Source: Lota lota
Lineage: Eukaryota; Chordata; Actinopteri; Gadiformes; Lotidae
Reading direction: 5' to 3'
DNA: 64,000 nucleotides
Assembly: GCA_026745465.1 (NCBI GenBank)
Contig: JACYXH010000802.1
Span: 4,687,758 to 4,751,757 of the forward strand
The notes under the pieces were generated by a model. The model did no database searches. It was not told where the DNA came from and saw nothing but the letters and a program-made list of their open reading frames with translations. The position numbers and the translations under genes were made by a program. The stretch's first letter is position 1; each line of letters opens with the position of its first letter. Positions 1 through 12,097 of this stretch are shown one piece after another.

Positions 1-1316
1 ATTTGAGAGCATGTTTACACACTGTTTCCTGCTCTCATGCCTCACACAGCTGTGTAACAAGATACAAAGAAACTTTAAGAATACACATTTATTTAGCATT
101 TAGACAGCTTGTTATAAGAAACATAATTTGTAGTCGCCATAAATAGAAGTTAAAGCTAAAAGCTGGAGAGAATAATTTGCCATGTTGGTGTCTCGTCAGG
201 TTGGGAGGAACTACTGTTCAGTTTCATTGTTTACAACCATGCATATCAATTGTGCAATTTTCACAATTTATATGCAAATTGACTGAAAAAATAACAGCAT
301 GTGCAGGAACAGCACATCTTGTAAGTCCTCTTTAAACTCCTTCTACCGATGCCAGAACCAGATCCATTTAGGGTCTGGTAAAACCTCTCGTCTTGCCCTG
401 TCCCTCTCTTATCCACATTATTTATTGTTACAATGTTATAGTTTAATTATATTCTTATAAGGCTGAACAGAACCAACAGTGTCTGTTCATGTCTATATAT
501 TATATTGTATTTTATTACGTGGCTTTGTTAAGTACTCAATTCTGATCTGGTCAATTACAGCATTCAGCGGTTTGTTATTTATGAATAGTAGTCCGCTGCT
601 ATGAATAACCGACCATTGTAATGGACAATATGAAACATTTTCTTTGGGTCCAGCATCACCCTGTCATTGTTAATTTGCAATAATGACTGACTCGCAGTAC
701 TTGACTCCTTACATATTGCTTTATATTCGATCAGATTATATGATATGATATAAATTAATTCAATATTATATTATATTTACCTGTCAATGACCTCCACAGG
801 GCAGTGTGGATGATATGAAATAATCTTCAAATTTGAAGAATCCCATTTACTCGTAGCTTTAAAAAAATAAATAGATTTATAGTTTTTTGAGTCTTGGTAG
901 GACCAAGTCCATGACTACAATTACATTTTACCATGAGTAAATCTTCACAAAGAGTGAAGATTTATTATTCTTATTCTTATTATCATCATTCTTATTATTA
1001 TTAATACAGTGATGCTATTCACGTTTTGGCTTAAGCCACCTCATACAAGCTTAAGCGGGAACGGCGTGCTGTTGTTGACATTGCCGACAGTGCGTATGAA
1101 CAACTTCCTAAGCTGTCCTTCTTGACACCACTTGGCACAAGGACGTGCTGTGCAGGGCGGCCAGGGGGAGCTGCTGTTCCCCAGGGGAAGGCCTACTGTA
1201 GGGCTAGGCGGAGAGGAAGAAGGAGTGGTCGAGAGAACCACAGTGTACCCACTTTGTCATCAGACAGACGGGTTTAAAAATACATCTCTGTCTCAACCCT
1301 CCCCTGCAGCCGAGGA

Positions 1317-1328
1317 TACACACACACA

Positions 1329-1359
<31 letters not shown>

Positions 1360-1470
1360 GCACAAGCACACATGCATAAGCACATACACACACACACACA
1401 CATGCACAAGCACACATTTACGCACACGCACACTCTTACACACACATACTCACACACACACATGCTCACA
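1317..1470. repeat. (CA)n array with CACG variants
   Basis: An interrupted CA dinucleotide array with CACG and CATG variant units. It produces spurious His/Thr and Cys/Val open frames on both strands. Confidence 0.95.
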
Positions 1471-1589
1471 TACGCAAATCCACACATGTTTTTCCCTTCA
1501 GGGGACTTTCCTGTTCATTATTACCTAACTTGTAATTGCGGATCCTTTCCACTGTGATGTTGGTCGGAGGAGGAAATGGCCTTAGAACA

Positions 1590-2655
1590 ACCATTGTCTG
1601 CCCACTTAGAACACTGGTCTCTCCCTTATTACAGACCAGCACAAGATTGTCCAGAAATAGGGAGAGCATTTTGAAGCTCTGCTATACCAACCATCTCCAG
1701 TTGACCTCTCAGACCTTGAAAAGCCTCTAACTATGTCCGCCATCCAGAGCCTTGACCTCCCAGCTTCCTTCTCGGTGGTTCATGCCACCATAATGATTTT
1801 GGAACACAGAAAGTGGCCGGGACCTGACTCAACGATCTTCACAACCCCCACAGAAACCAGCCGTCTCCATTGTAGTTTCTCCACTTGCTACACTTCCAGA
1901 CTTCAAGTCCCTTGGAAGCCTCCTGTGTGAAGACTGCAGCATCGACCAGGAAAATCCAAAATTTCTTCACATCCTCTTCGGCGTCTTAGGAGAAGAGTCT
2001 TCAGCAACAACAACTACCTACAGCTACACACCAAAGTCTACTAGACAGCCTACTAGGCACACTTCTCTATGGCTGTGAGACATGGACCATCCACACTGCC
2101 ACCTGAAGTAGCTTGAGCCCATTCATATAAAGTGCCTTCAGCGCATCCTGAAAGTGACCTGGCAAGACCGTGTGCTACACTTAATGGTCCTACAGAGATC
2201 CAACTCTAGGAGGATATAGGGGATCATCATGCAACATCAGGTTGGCCGTTTCATCACAATGCCAAATAACCATCTGCCCGGGAACATCCTGTACGGCCAA
2301 CTTAAACTAGGCCGTCGTTCTGCAGGCAATCTGAAGAAGAGGCTTATAGATCATCTAGAGACGACACTGCAGAAGTCTAGGACCAATCCATCTTCGCTGG
2401 AGCCCGCTGCTTGGCACCGCCCCACATGGCGCCAACACTGCCACCATGGAGTGCAAAATGCAGAGGAGAAGAGGACAGAACACTGCCTGGCTAAAAGGCA
2501 AAGAAGAAATATGCCCGTGTCTATGCCTGCTCCCCCGGGTTCGGCCTGCACATGCCCTGTCTGTGGCGGACATTGTGCATCACATATTTGATTATCCAGT
2601 CACTAAAGGACCCACAAGCAGTAGTGGAAGTCATCATCGTCACGATGGAATACCT
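1590..2655 (+). mobile_element. Decayed non-LTR retrotransposon (LINE), 3' part
   Basis: Translated pieces in order match the common fish endonuclease-reverse transcriptase LINE. A stretch reading LSLITDQHKIVQ (about 1619-1655) and then EHFEALLYQPSPVDLSDLEK (about 1665-1725) is the linker before the reverse transcriptase. A remnant resembling the KAPGxDG motif (KWPGPDS) lies near 1810-1830. FKSLGSLLCEDCSIDQ is near 1900-1950, and TLLYGCETWT is at 2059-2088. The C-terminal region at 2229-2588 (FITMPNNHLPGNILYGQLK, GRRSAGNLKKRL) ends in the zinc-knuckle-like CTCPVCGGHC. The catalytic core, including the FADD-type motif expected between about 1850 and 1890, is missing, and the frame is broken several times. 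It is a dead, 5'-truncated and internally deleted copy. I recognise the LINE type but do not assign a clade. The last 20 or so bases run straight into a minisatellite. Confidence 0.85.
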
Positions 2656-2659
2656 TAAG

Positions 2660-3000
2660 CAGTGTGTCCACTGTGTGTGTGTCCACTGTATGTGTCCACT
2701 GTATGTGTATCCACTGCATGTATGCCACTGTGTGTGTGTCCATTCTATGTGTGTCCACTGTATGTGTCTGCTGTTTGTGAGTCCACTGTGTGTGTGTCCA
2801 CTGTGTTTGTGTCCACTGTTTGTGTTTCCACTGTGTGTGTGTGTCCCCACTATGTGTGTGTGTCCAGTGTGTTTGTACACTATCTGTGCGTCCAGTGTGT
2901 GTTTCCACTGTGTGTGTGTGTGTGTCCAGTGTGCGTGTGTGTCCAGTGTGTTTGTACACTGTCTGTGTGTCCAGTGTGTGTGTCCACTGTGTGAGTCCAC
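2660..3000. repeat. GTGTGTCCACT minisatellite
   Basis: A variable tandem array with units of roughly 11-17 bp built on TGTGTGTCCACTG, starting right after the LINE 3' end. It gives artefactual Cys/Val/His-rich open frames on both strands. The LINE-side flank contains GTCATCATCGTCA (2630-2642) and its reverse complement occurs at about 3025-3040, so the array sits between short inverted copies of one motif. Confidence 0.9.
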
Positions 3001-3145
3001 CGGGGCTTTATGTGGCTGAGGATGTCGATGACGATGATGACATTTAACACATTTCTTTGTGATCAGCATCAATGAGGAGACATCATCACCCTAAACTCAC
3101 CTCATTAGTGGTTAGCAGCAAAGCTAAACAACAGAATGTCTCCTA

Positions 3146-3172
3146 CCCCCCCCCCCCCCCCCCCCACCCCCC
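3146..3172. repeat. Poly-C run
   Basis: Twenty consecutive C, one A, then six more. It is one of many long G/C homopolymers in the window. Confidence 0.95.
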
Positions 3173-3666
3173 AGCTACAGCTCTGCTCCAGCCCGGCAGT
3201 GCCAAAGCAGTAGTGCGGAGCATGGAGTACTGGATACTAGATAACTGTAGCGTCGGCGATGGATGGGATTAGAATTGGGCCGGGTTGGGTGATACTTTAG
3301 GGAGAGGTGGAGGAGGGGCTTGAGGGAGGGTGATTAAGTAGTGGTGGCAAAGGTGGGCTCTTAAGCCATATGACCTTGTCATCTGCAACGGAGCCTCTGG
3401 GGTTGGGTGTGTGTGTGTGTGTGTTGGGGGGAGGGGGGTTGTGGGTAGAGTATGGGAGTGCGGTGAGTGTTTGGTCGGAATGTCTTAACTTGAAATACAG
3501 TATAATATTGTGGCGCACACACACACACACATCATCATCAGCACCCTCTCCAGCCAGAGGGGAGGTGAAACGCACATTTATCTGGCAACGTCCTTGCGCC
3601 AGTGGGTTCATCCTTTAGTATGTCCCTCCTCCGCCTCTTCCTGCTTGTTGCTGGGTGTAACTTGGC

Positions 3667-3687
3667 GGGGGGGGGGGGGGGGGGGGG
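3667..3687. repeat. Poly-G run
   Basis: Twenty-one consecutive G on the + strand. Bases 3405-3440 are a shorter GT/G-rich stretch and 3516-3540 a short CA/CAT array. Nothing genic was seen between 3040 and 4120. Confidence 0.95.
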
Positions 3688-4122
3688 CAGGATGCAAGGT
3701 CTCCGGACCCGATAAGCTTCAAGGTCCTCTCCCCTCCGATGGCAGCCGGGTGGGGGCGGAGCTTCACGCTGTCCTCCATCTACCATCCCTCTCTGCCTCT
3801 GAGTCCAGTGTATGAACACAGCTCATCCCTTTTTGTGGCGGGTCGGCGTAGGGAGATGGGTTGGCGGTGGGGGACTGTACTAGAAATGTCGTCGGGTTCG
3901 GGAGCTTGGTTGCCGTGGTTGCACGTAGTCAAGGCCCACAGGGCTCGGGAGGGATGTGAGAGGTGACAACACCACTGATTCTGCGGAAGTGCGATTATTA
4001 TTTTAGAGTCACAGCCACACTTTGCTCCTCAATGCTAATGGTTACTTTTTCGTTGACGTTGATTCGAAGGCGATGCTCTGGCTTTGCATGTTGTACACAC
4101 ACAGCACGCACTCACAAGCTGT

Positions 4123-4248
<126 letters not shown>

Positions 4249-5321
4249 AACTTGCTGCGCCTTCATAGTAGCGATGCCATCACTGTATTCAGGCTGAATC
4301 AACGTCAACGCGTGGGGTTCCAACACGCCCCACTAATACATGCTAATCTGTGACTTGGAGGCAGGCGAGAGTTGTGTTCTCTGTGTCAGAGGGGAACGTG
4401 TCATTCGATTGCTGACTGCATTGCACTTACTGTTCCCAGGGGCTGTTCTGCTGACCCTTTCAAAACAAGATAATTATGCAGAAGAATGTAACAAAGCAAA
4501 AAACCAAAACACTGAGCTCTGAGTTCTGGCATCACCATTCCCAACACAGCGTCGATTCTCGTGATTCAGTTGTTTTTCTTCTTCGCTCTTTTTATTTTTT
4601 AAACACTCAAAAGCATAAAAGCTTTGGGGAAAACAAATTATCTTCTCTTTGGTAATTCCCTCTGTAAACAGTTCTGGTGAAATGAGTTTACCTCTCAGAG
4701 TGTGGTTGACATTACCTGCTGCGTGGGAGTTGATTAAAGACCGCTGGCAGGCTAAACAACCCTCAGGCGGTGATCAGACGCAAAAAAAGACTTTACGGCT
4801 TCCCTGTTTTGTGGTGTGTATTTCATTTTTTGTTTGTTGCCATGCTGCTTTTGCAAGAGCAATGTTGAGAAGCAGCAGGGACGGACGTGAGAATAGAGAA
4901 TGACAGGAAGTTAAATTGATTGACAAGGCTGCTGGTCGCCTTTCGGTGGTTTCGCATGCGGTTTGGTTTCGCCTGCGGTTTGGTTTCAATCACGTTCATG
5001 CCCCCTCATGGTCTGCATGACAGACACATGCGCAAGTCATTAGTTGCTTTTATTTTCTCTTAAGGCATCTGGATGGAAACATCTGGGGAAACAGAACAGC
5101 TTGTGATGAGCACCTTCACGCAAAAGGCCTCCCCCATGTATGAGATCGCATTGCAGACATCCTCTCTGCAATTTGGCTCGCTCGTGGGTCTGAAGGAGTT
5201 GAGCGGGGGGGATTTCAGACGACTCTCACTCTCTCTCTCTATAGGCTCATTATCAAAGTGGAAAGTGTCGCTGCCTTTCGCCTCGCCATTGCTGAACATT
5301 TGGAGTCAGAATATTTTCCCC

Positions 5322-5322
<1 letters not shown>

Positions 5323-5367
<45 letters not shown>

Positions 5368-5409
5368 GTATAGGGACTTCACGCGTCAACCCCCCCCCCC
5401 CCCCCCCCC
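5323..5409. repeat. (CT)n array followed by poly-C
   Basis: CT repeat at 5323-5365, a 24-bp spacer, then 20 C at 5390-5409. The stretch 4250-5320 to the left holds no gene or repeat that I recognise. Confidence 0.95.
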
Positions 5410-5753
5410 TACCCACCCACCCCTCCGTGTCACTCAGAAGATGCTCAGCTGTCAGTTAATGACTACACTGCCATCGGCAAGAAACAAGCCCCTATAGGCT
5501 CCTCTTCCTCTCAGAAAGGAGGCAGAAAGCGGAGCTGCAGCAGGAGAGCAGGGCAGCAAGGTCATGCTGCTGGCCATGGCCAGTGAGGTGTTTGACGCTT
5601 CGCCATTAAACCCGGTTATCGGCTTGGATGGGAAGAGCGGTCGGTCGTGGTTTGTGGCACTTCTCTCCGGCCTATTACAGCTGCTTGAAGCGAGAGCGGC
5701 TGATCCATTGGCCTCATGGGAATTCCAGGGACCCCGACAACAACTTCCATTGG

Positions 5754-5821
5754 CTGGCCGAATTAAATGGAGGATTTGTAACGTGAACTGGCCGAATTAA
5801 ATGGAGGATTTGTAACGTGAA
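5754..5821. repeat. 34-bp perfect tandem duplication
   Basis: Two adjacent identical 34-bp copies (5754-5787 and 5788-5821), each starting CTGGCCGAATTAAATGG. No microsatellite motif is involved, so this is a recent local duplication. Confidence 0.97.
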
Positions 5822-6355
5822 CCGTTATGGTGCTCCATGGTCCAGGTTAAAGTATAATCAGACCAGCCTGGGTCCAGAGCCAATCGATCCCTAGCCATCA
5901 CTTTTGTTTTTCCCCCTCACTTAACTCTATATTGGTTATTCACACAATCTAACTCCTCTCTAAGACTTATGCCATAGACACATCCTATATAATTCAGTCT
6001 CCTAAATATGCTGTTAACTTCCCTGACAGAGAGATTGCTATAAGCTACACAGTAGAGCTGTTTTACACGGGAGAAACTCAGCTTTCTGCTGTGAACAGCC
6101 CGACAGACTTGCAGGGGAACCCACCAGCAGAACAGTTCAACCAGAACTCAAAGCTCTAATGTACAGTCTTGGCAGCGATTCACATGGCGGTCCATGCTCT
6201 CTCCTGCTAGGACTTTTTTGTCTTATTGTTTGCGATGCTATACTACCAAACAATGATTCATGATAAACATTCTTATTTTGCCAGCAGCAAGACAACACAA
6301 CCTGACACGTTGACACTCGAACCTGAGACTGTCTACTCTCTGTTGAACCCTACAG

Positions 6356-6610
6356 GGCATTCTGCTGTACTGCGACTACCACACCTCCACCTTTGACATC
6401 AGCAAGCTGCCCTGCATCAGCTTCGAGGCCATGGATCACTTCGCCAAGTGCTTCCTCATCCTGCGGCTGGAGGACAGCCAGGTGGAGGGGGGTCTCCAGC
6501 GGCCGCAGGGGCAGGACGATGGCCGGAGCTGGAGGGCGGTGCGGGTGGACGTGGTCGCTCCGCCCATGGAGCGCTACGCCTTCGCTCTGCTAGGCTGGAC
6601 GGGATCCAGG
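6356..6610 (+). CDS. dntt: dntt coding exon (TdT palm/thumb), third from last
   Basis: This exon encodes 85 residues of terminal deoxynucleotidyltransferase, the template-independent nuclear polymerase that adds N nucleotides at V(D)J junctions. It opens after a TACAG acceptor with GILLYCDYHTSTF (human TdT: GLLLYYDLVESTF), continues MDHFAKCFLILRL, and reaches WRAVRVDVV. The Asp of this motif (codon 6548-6550, exon residue 65) corresponds to the third catalytic aspartate of family X polymerases, D434 in human TdT. Sixteen residues later comes the Gly-Trp pair in GWTGSR (GGC 6593-6595, TGG 6596-6598), which in this family binds the incoming nucleotide sugar. A GTATGT donor follows at 6611. Both ends are phase 0. 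The segment between LRL and the catalytic strand is Gln/Gly/Asp-rich and differs from mammals. Pol mu is the alternative, but this and the next two exons match TdT better (GSR, not GSK). Earlier exons are outside the window. Confidence 0.95.
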
Positions 6611-7224
6611 GTATGTACTGCTGAGAACCGCTGTGATTGGATCCTTAAGACTGGATGCTTTCGATTGGATTGTTTACAACAAGCACTAGGGTGGAGGAGA
6701 TTTGGGACACAGACCGGGGGAAATAGATTGCAGTTTGAATATATGCTATCTCCACTTTAGGATGTGCTGAAAACAACGTTCTACTTTCTCCTTTTGAGCA
6801 CTCGTCCCAAGTGTTTGGGTATATTGATTATGTCCATTGAGTCTTTATCAAAGTGTTTTTTGTGAAATTGTGTTGTAAAAAATAAACAATTGGATTCATC
6901 CAATCACGTTTATTGAAACCACTTTTTCAGATCGTCTGGTCAGATTGACCTTGAGGTGTAATTTGGAGTTTACATGTATTGGGAAGTATCTTTTGAAAGT
7001 GGTGCTAAAAGGTTTTTGATATCTGAGACAACTAAAAACAAGTTCCTCTCATATTCGCCATGAAAAAAAAACAACCATTGAAACATAGGTTTATCCAATA
7101 CACAAGTTCAAAAAGAAATTCAAATCTGGTATTACCTCCAGTTGCTATTTCCTTTCAGTGCCTTTGAAACGTAGACAGGAAAAATTGCATCTAATTTCAC
7201 ATTATTGATTGCTTTGGTCCACAG
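6611..7224 (+). other. dntt: dntt penultimate intron
   Basis: 614-bp AT-rich intron from GTATGT to CCACAG. No repeat or gene was recognised inside it. Confidence 0.9.
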
Positions 7225-7308
7225 CATTTTGAGAGAGACTTGAGGAGGTTTGCCCGAAAGGAGAACAGAATGCTGCTGGACAACCACGGTCTGTGGGACA
7301 AGACCAAG
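7225..7308 (+). CDS. dntt: dntt coding exon (thumb), penultimate
   Basis: Twenty-eight codons in phase 0 encode thumb-domain sequence starting HFERDLRRFARKENRMLL and followed by DNHGLWDKTK. Human TdT reads [28 protein letters not shown] over the same stretch, with the same start and end points, so the intron positions are conserved. The acceptor is GTCCACAG and the donor is AAG/GTACCC at 7309. FERDLRR, LDNH and DKTK favour TdT over pol mu, which has FQRELRR, LNSH and DPEQK. The exon sits 614 bp after the previous one and 19.2 kb before the last. Nothing is broken in it. Confidence 0.95.
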
Positions 7309-8489
7309 GTACCCCTCACTGCACCTCCATGTCCCGTCCAAACAGAAGGTCCATCACGCTGCTCCATCACATACTGTGATGAAAGTGGTGTCAGAAAAGG
7401 ATAACATTACAATTACATTATAAAATAATCCCAGCAATGTTGTTAACCTCACCTCTCAACACAATTGGAATAATACACTAAAAGAGTAAGAAGAGTAGCT
7501 AAACCTGTTGTGTTGACAAAGTGGGCAGCTACCCTACTGAGAACCATGCAGAGGTTCAACCAAAGGCTGGCCTTATTTCAAAATCCCAACCAATCACGGG
7601 TCGGCTTTGTGATTGCACAAATGAGCCCTACAGAAAGACTGACAAGTGGACGGTGGGAATTAAAAACACATACGCAGGAGCCTTAAGTTATTGATCCATG
7701 TAAATCATGGGGAGAAACAACAAAGGCAGATGGAGAAGTAAGTGTTCTCTGGCCTCACTCTGCTAGTGCTACAGCATTCTAAACCGTGTTTTCCTCCAGA
7801 GTTGGTCCATCGCTGGGGATTTGCCACAATGTGTAGCCTGCAGAGTGTGTGCTTATGAATCTGGATGTGGAATTATCCAGCGGTTTTCAACCTCGAAGGC
7901 AATAGAGGGGATTAGGCTTTGACTGTTTGACTGGACAAGCAGGGAGGCGTGAGAAATTATTTGAAATCGTTCCGTGAAATATGTATTTTCTATTGTGGGT
8001 GTGCAGGAACCCGATAGCAGGAAAGCAGGATTTTTAATTATAGCCTTATTGGTACAAGGTAGGCGTTTATGCTCTAATTAAGTCCTCCACATCGTACGCG
8101 GGCACACACACACACACACATACAGGCATGCACGAGCGCATGCACGCAGGCACACACATGCAAAAACGCCCAAAGACGCACAAAGATCCAACTGTTATAA
8201 TGTATCACGACACAAGCTGGCTTGGAACAGTGAAACGAATTGCATTGCAACGCAGGGTACATTTACACATTTGCCAAATAAATAAATTGCAGTACAGTCT
8301 TAACCAAACAATTCTATAATAAAAGGAATGTAAATCAATTAACAACAAACCCATTAGATTTAATAACCAATTAACTCTTCCCTCACCCACGCAGTCAGAC
8401 GTAATTTGATTTTATTTAGTGACACTTGGCCTTTGTTTGAGTAAGTAACTTAATTGTGAAGTCCAAAACTCACAGACCGACATCCATTG

Positions 8490-8492
<3 letters not shown>

Positions 8493-8530
<38 letters not shown>
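8493..8530. repeat. (GT)n microsatellite
   Basis: About 19 GT units. A short CA/CG array lies at 8103-8160. Confidence 0.95.
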
Positions 8531-8532
<2 letters not shown>

Positions 8533-9635
8533 TTTAATTGCTTTGCCATATTATAAGCGGTGTCAGTCAAACCGCCGTGCTTTCCAATTTTGACATTTCC
8601 GTTAAAGAACTGTCACAACTGTCGCTTTTGACACATGGGTTTACTTAACGCCACTGAGAACTCTTTCCTGACATGCGAGAATCCATTGTGACGTAACGTT
8701 TGACACAGAGTCCCAGGCAAAGTTGGCAGAGCTCATTTTGAGAATATCTGAAGAACCATTCAACATTTCGGGAAGCTTGGGCCGAAAAATAATGCTGGTT
8801 AGCAACTCTTTTAGCCTTTTTTCTTTGATGTTAATTTTAACTGATACTGCTACATTAGCCATACAGGTCTCTGAAACAAACTCGCTCTCTGTTCAGCAAC
8901 ATAAACTTTCCTCGCTACACGCTTTTGGCCTTTTGAAAAAAACAAGACTCCAAAAATGTTCCGAAAGAGTGGGGCTCCCCTTGTACACCCGATTTCATCA
9001 ATCCAGCAAGAGGTAAAAAAGAAAGTTCACAGATCACACAAAGCCGACAACAAGTTTTAAGGGAGCATCTCTCTGTCTGACAGTTGACAGTCTCTACCTG
9101 GAGTGAATATTTACCTCAACCCCGCGTTCCCTCTGCTGTTTCCTGGAACTCACTGCTTCTGATTTCCATACTGGGGGGTGGGGGGGGTGGGGGGGGACAT
9201 TCCTGAAGCAGAACAAGACAAGATCCCGGCGGCGATGGATGGCAGGTTGGGGTGTGGAAGGCCGAGAAGGCGGTAGTATTGCAGGGGGGATGTGGGGACT
9301 CTGTCACCACACCCTTACTCAGTCTGAAATCTCCCCAGGGAAGGGGGTCGGAGCGCTGGGATCACAGGGCAGCGTCTCCCTGACAGATATTATACACGGG
9401 CGGCTGAATCAGATGGTGTTTATTCATGAATACAAGAAGGGCAGTGGCCAGGCTTTTGCTGACCGAGCAGCCGTCCGTGGAGAGTGCCAGCCGCATAGGG
9501 TCAGTTCGCACACACGCGCACATGCACACATCGACCAACACACACACGGCAAACAGCATCCCTACAAACTTGCAAAAGCGATTTTCAGAATGCCAACTGG
9601 CACGAATTTCACAGTTTACAAACTTGTGTTAACCG

Positions 9636-9842
9636 TGTGTATGTGTGTGTCTGTGTGTGTGCGTGACTGTTTGTGTGTGAGTGTATGTGTGAGTGGCTGT
9701 TTGTGTTCGTGTGTGTATGTGTGTGTATGTGCATGTGCGTGCGTATGTGTGTGTTTGTCTGTCTGTGTGTGAGTCTGTGCGTGTGTCTGTGTGTGTGTTT
9801 GTCTGTCTGTCTGTCTGTCTGTGTGTGTGTGTGTGTGTGTGT
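9636..9842. repeat. Interrupted (TG)n with TCTG units
   Basis: About 205 bp of TG repeat with TGTT, TGCG and CTGT variants. It gives Cys/Val and Thr/His phantom frames. A G-rich patch at 9173-9197 and a CA array at 9970-10008 flank the region. Confidence 0.95.
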
Positions 9843-10326
9843 GAAACTGAGTGAGATGGTTTTCCATTGGGACAGTTCATATTAAATCATGGTGATGTGA
9901 GTCCATGGGTATGGTTTAGTTTGGCTGTGAAAACGATTTGCCGTTCAACAAACCAATTATGCACATCTGAACACACACACACACGCGCACGCACACACTC
10001 GCACATGTCCACGTTCGTCACAGAAACGTAATGCCAGAGAAGTGACATTCCCCCCCAACCCCCTCTTTCCCGCTAGTTTCAAGGTTGTCAGGGAGCTTAA
10101 CGGCGGCCCATTGCGGCGGAATCGCTCAGCGGCGAGATCCGTTTCTTCATCCGCTGGTCCACATCGCTGCCGTAATTAACTGTAATGAAGATCAATTAAC
10201 TGGCCCGAGGTCTGGAGCTGCTGCCGCCACTGCCTCCGCAAAGTGCTGGCTCTTTACCTCCATTTAGCTCACTGCTTTCTGCTTGTGCAGACGCCTTACA
10301 GAACCAGCAGATGAACCGAACAGAAT

Positions 10327-10349
10327 CCCCCCCCCCCCCCCCCCCCCCC
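10327..10349. repeat. Poly-C run
   Basis: Twenty-three C, followed about 90 bp later by a G-rich stretch (10440-10480). The two could pair or form G4/i-motif structures. Confidence 0.95.
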
Positions 10350-10715
10350 TGTTAATTGGTCGGTGGCGCAGTAATGACATGTTCATCTTTCCATTCGGTC
10401 ACTCTAATTGGTCCGTCACGTTGGACGATGGATGAGAGAGGAGGGAGGGAGGGGGGGTGGGGGGGTGGGGGGGGGGGGTGATGGGACAGACAAAATCCAT
10501 TTAAGGAGCGACGGGGGCTATTTCGCGGACCTGAAGACACGGCGTTGGGGCCTTTTAAACTCCTCGACAGACACAAGCCGGTCTCTGTCGTATTATGAAA
10601 CGCTTAAAAAAAGATCAGAGAGGGCTGCAGTCCAAGCTATTAAAGATCCTGTTCCTCCCAATTAACGCCGGCTCAGGGGAGTGGATCCTCACGTTAAGGT
10701 GGAGGGTGGTGAGAG

Positions 10716-10928
10716 CGGAGGGGTGGTGCGGGCGGAGGGGTGGTGCTGGCGGAGGGGTGGTGCGGGCAGAGGGGTGGTGCGGGCGGAGGGGTGGTGCGGG
10801 CGGAGGGGTGGTGCGGGCGGAGGGGTGGTGCGGGCGGAGGGGTGGTGCGGGCGGAGGGGTGGTGCGGGCGGAGGGGTGGTGCGGGCGGAGGGGTGGTGCG
10901 GGCGGAGGGGTGGTGCGGGCGGAGGGGT
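10716..10928. repeat. 17-bp GC-rich minisatellite
   Basis: About 12-13 near-identical tandem copies of a 17-bp unit, GGTGCGGGCGGAGGGGT. Three units make 51 bp, so every frame reads a periodic 17-residue peptide. This explains the long Arg/Gly/Ala and Pro/His/Ser open frames here, which are not genes. Each unit carries G runs, so a G-quadruplex on the + strand is plausible. Confidence 0.95.
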
Positions 10929-11279
10929 GTAGGCGTTCATGGAGAACAGAGGCCAATACGTTGCTGTCAGGTTTACGCTGGGATGTTTGCCAGCTTTGTA
11001 CCTGACAGCTCAACTTCCTGGGAAGTAATAAAAAGAAGAAGAAAAGAAAAAAAACGCTCCCTGACTTGTGACTCCTGTTGTAGTCAGTTACTCCATAGAT
11101 CAATATCCCAACTCTGCGCTTTCACTCGCCGACTTGGTGTGGAAGTGGGTTCCAGGATGAGGTGAAGTGTGTGTGTGTGTGTGTATTCCAATGCAGTGTG
11201 GTTAATGTTTTTTGGAGGGTAAAGGGTTCAGGGGTGTAGGCACGGTAGGGAGGCAGGCGGGGAGGGGTGTGTGGTCCAC

Positions 11280-11303
11280 AGGGGGGGGGGGGGGGGGGGG
11301 GGG
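11280..11303. repeat. Poly-G run
   Basis: Twenty-four consecutive G. A short GT array lies at 11168-11186. Confidence 0.95.
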
Positions 11304-12030
11304 TGGGTGCGTGCGTGTGTGTGTCCTCTGCTGTAGCTCTGAAGGTTTGTGATAATTAATACGCGTGGTGGGCTTGATGAATGAGGACAGGTGGAGGCCT
11401 CCATCACTGCCCAGCCAGAATGACTCCCTCCCTTGGCTCAGTGGGCGTGGTGACCTGCACAACACCTCCTCCTCCACAAAATAAAAACACACCACCTACC
11501 CTTGAGAATCCACTGTGGATATGTGTGTGTGTGTGAGTGTGTGTGCGTTTGCCATTGTATCCAAGTGTAAGCCAATGTATGCCTATAGAAACCTACTGAC
11601 CTATACAGCCGATGCGTCAACTAAGTGGGCTTGTGTATGTGGGCTGGCACATGTGGGCCGGTGCTTTTATGCGTGCATGTCTGGGCATAAACTCTACCGG
11701 GCCGGCACGATGTGCACATGGAAATTCATGTAAATACAATTCATTTTCCAACATGTATAGGAATGTTTTCTTCTCGACATGACTCTACGATTCATCATTT
11801 AGCTCTTTTGTACATGCGGTGTGCAGTACAGTACATGGCTGGCTGCGTGCTTTGTGCGTGCGTGGGTGGGTGTGGTTGTCTCCCTTCTGTGGTGGGGTAA
11901 TTACTCTATGTCATGTGTAGGTGTGTGATTAATGAGCTGCTGGTCAGAAGGGCTGTGAGTACGGATGTTCTCCCCCCCCTCTGCGTGGGTCCCGGAGCCC
12001 TGCCACATGGCCAGAGGGACCTTATGCTTT

Positions 12031-12097
12031 TCCTCCTTCCTTCCTTCCTTCTTTCCTTCCTTTCATCCTTCCTTCCATCCTTCCTCCTCCTTCCACC
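12031..12097. repeat. (CCTT)n tract
   Basis: Imperfect CCTT tetranucleotide repeat. A GAGG/GAGA purine tract lies further right at 12481-12575. Confidence 0.9.

Noticed and set aside
2521-3072. 183-codon frame rich in His/Thr on the - strand
   Set aside because: Minisatellite translation plus the antisense of the LINE tail.
5564-5800. 78-codon + frame upstream of the dntt exon as an extra dntt exon
   Set aside because: No similarity to any TdT segment. It runs into the 34-bp duplication.
10595-11165. Long Arg/Gly and Pro/His open frames on both strands
   Set aside because: They are read-through of the 17-bp minisatellite, whose three-unit period (51 bp) keeps all frames open.
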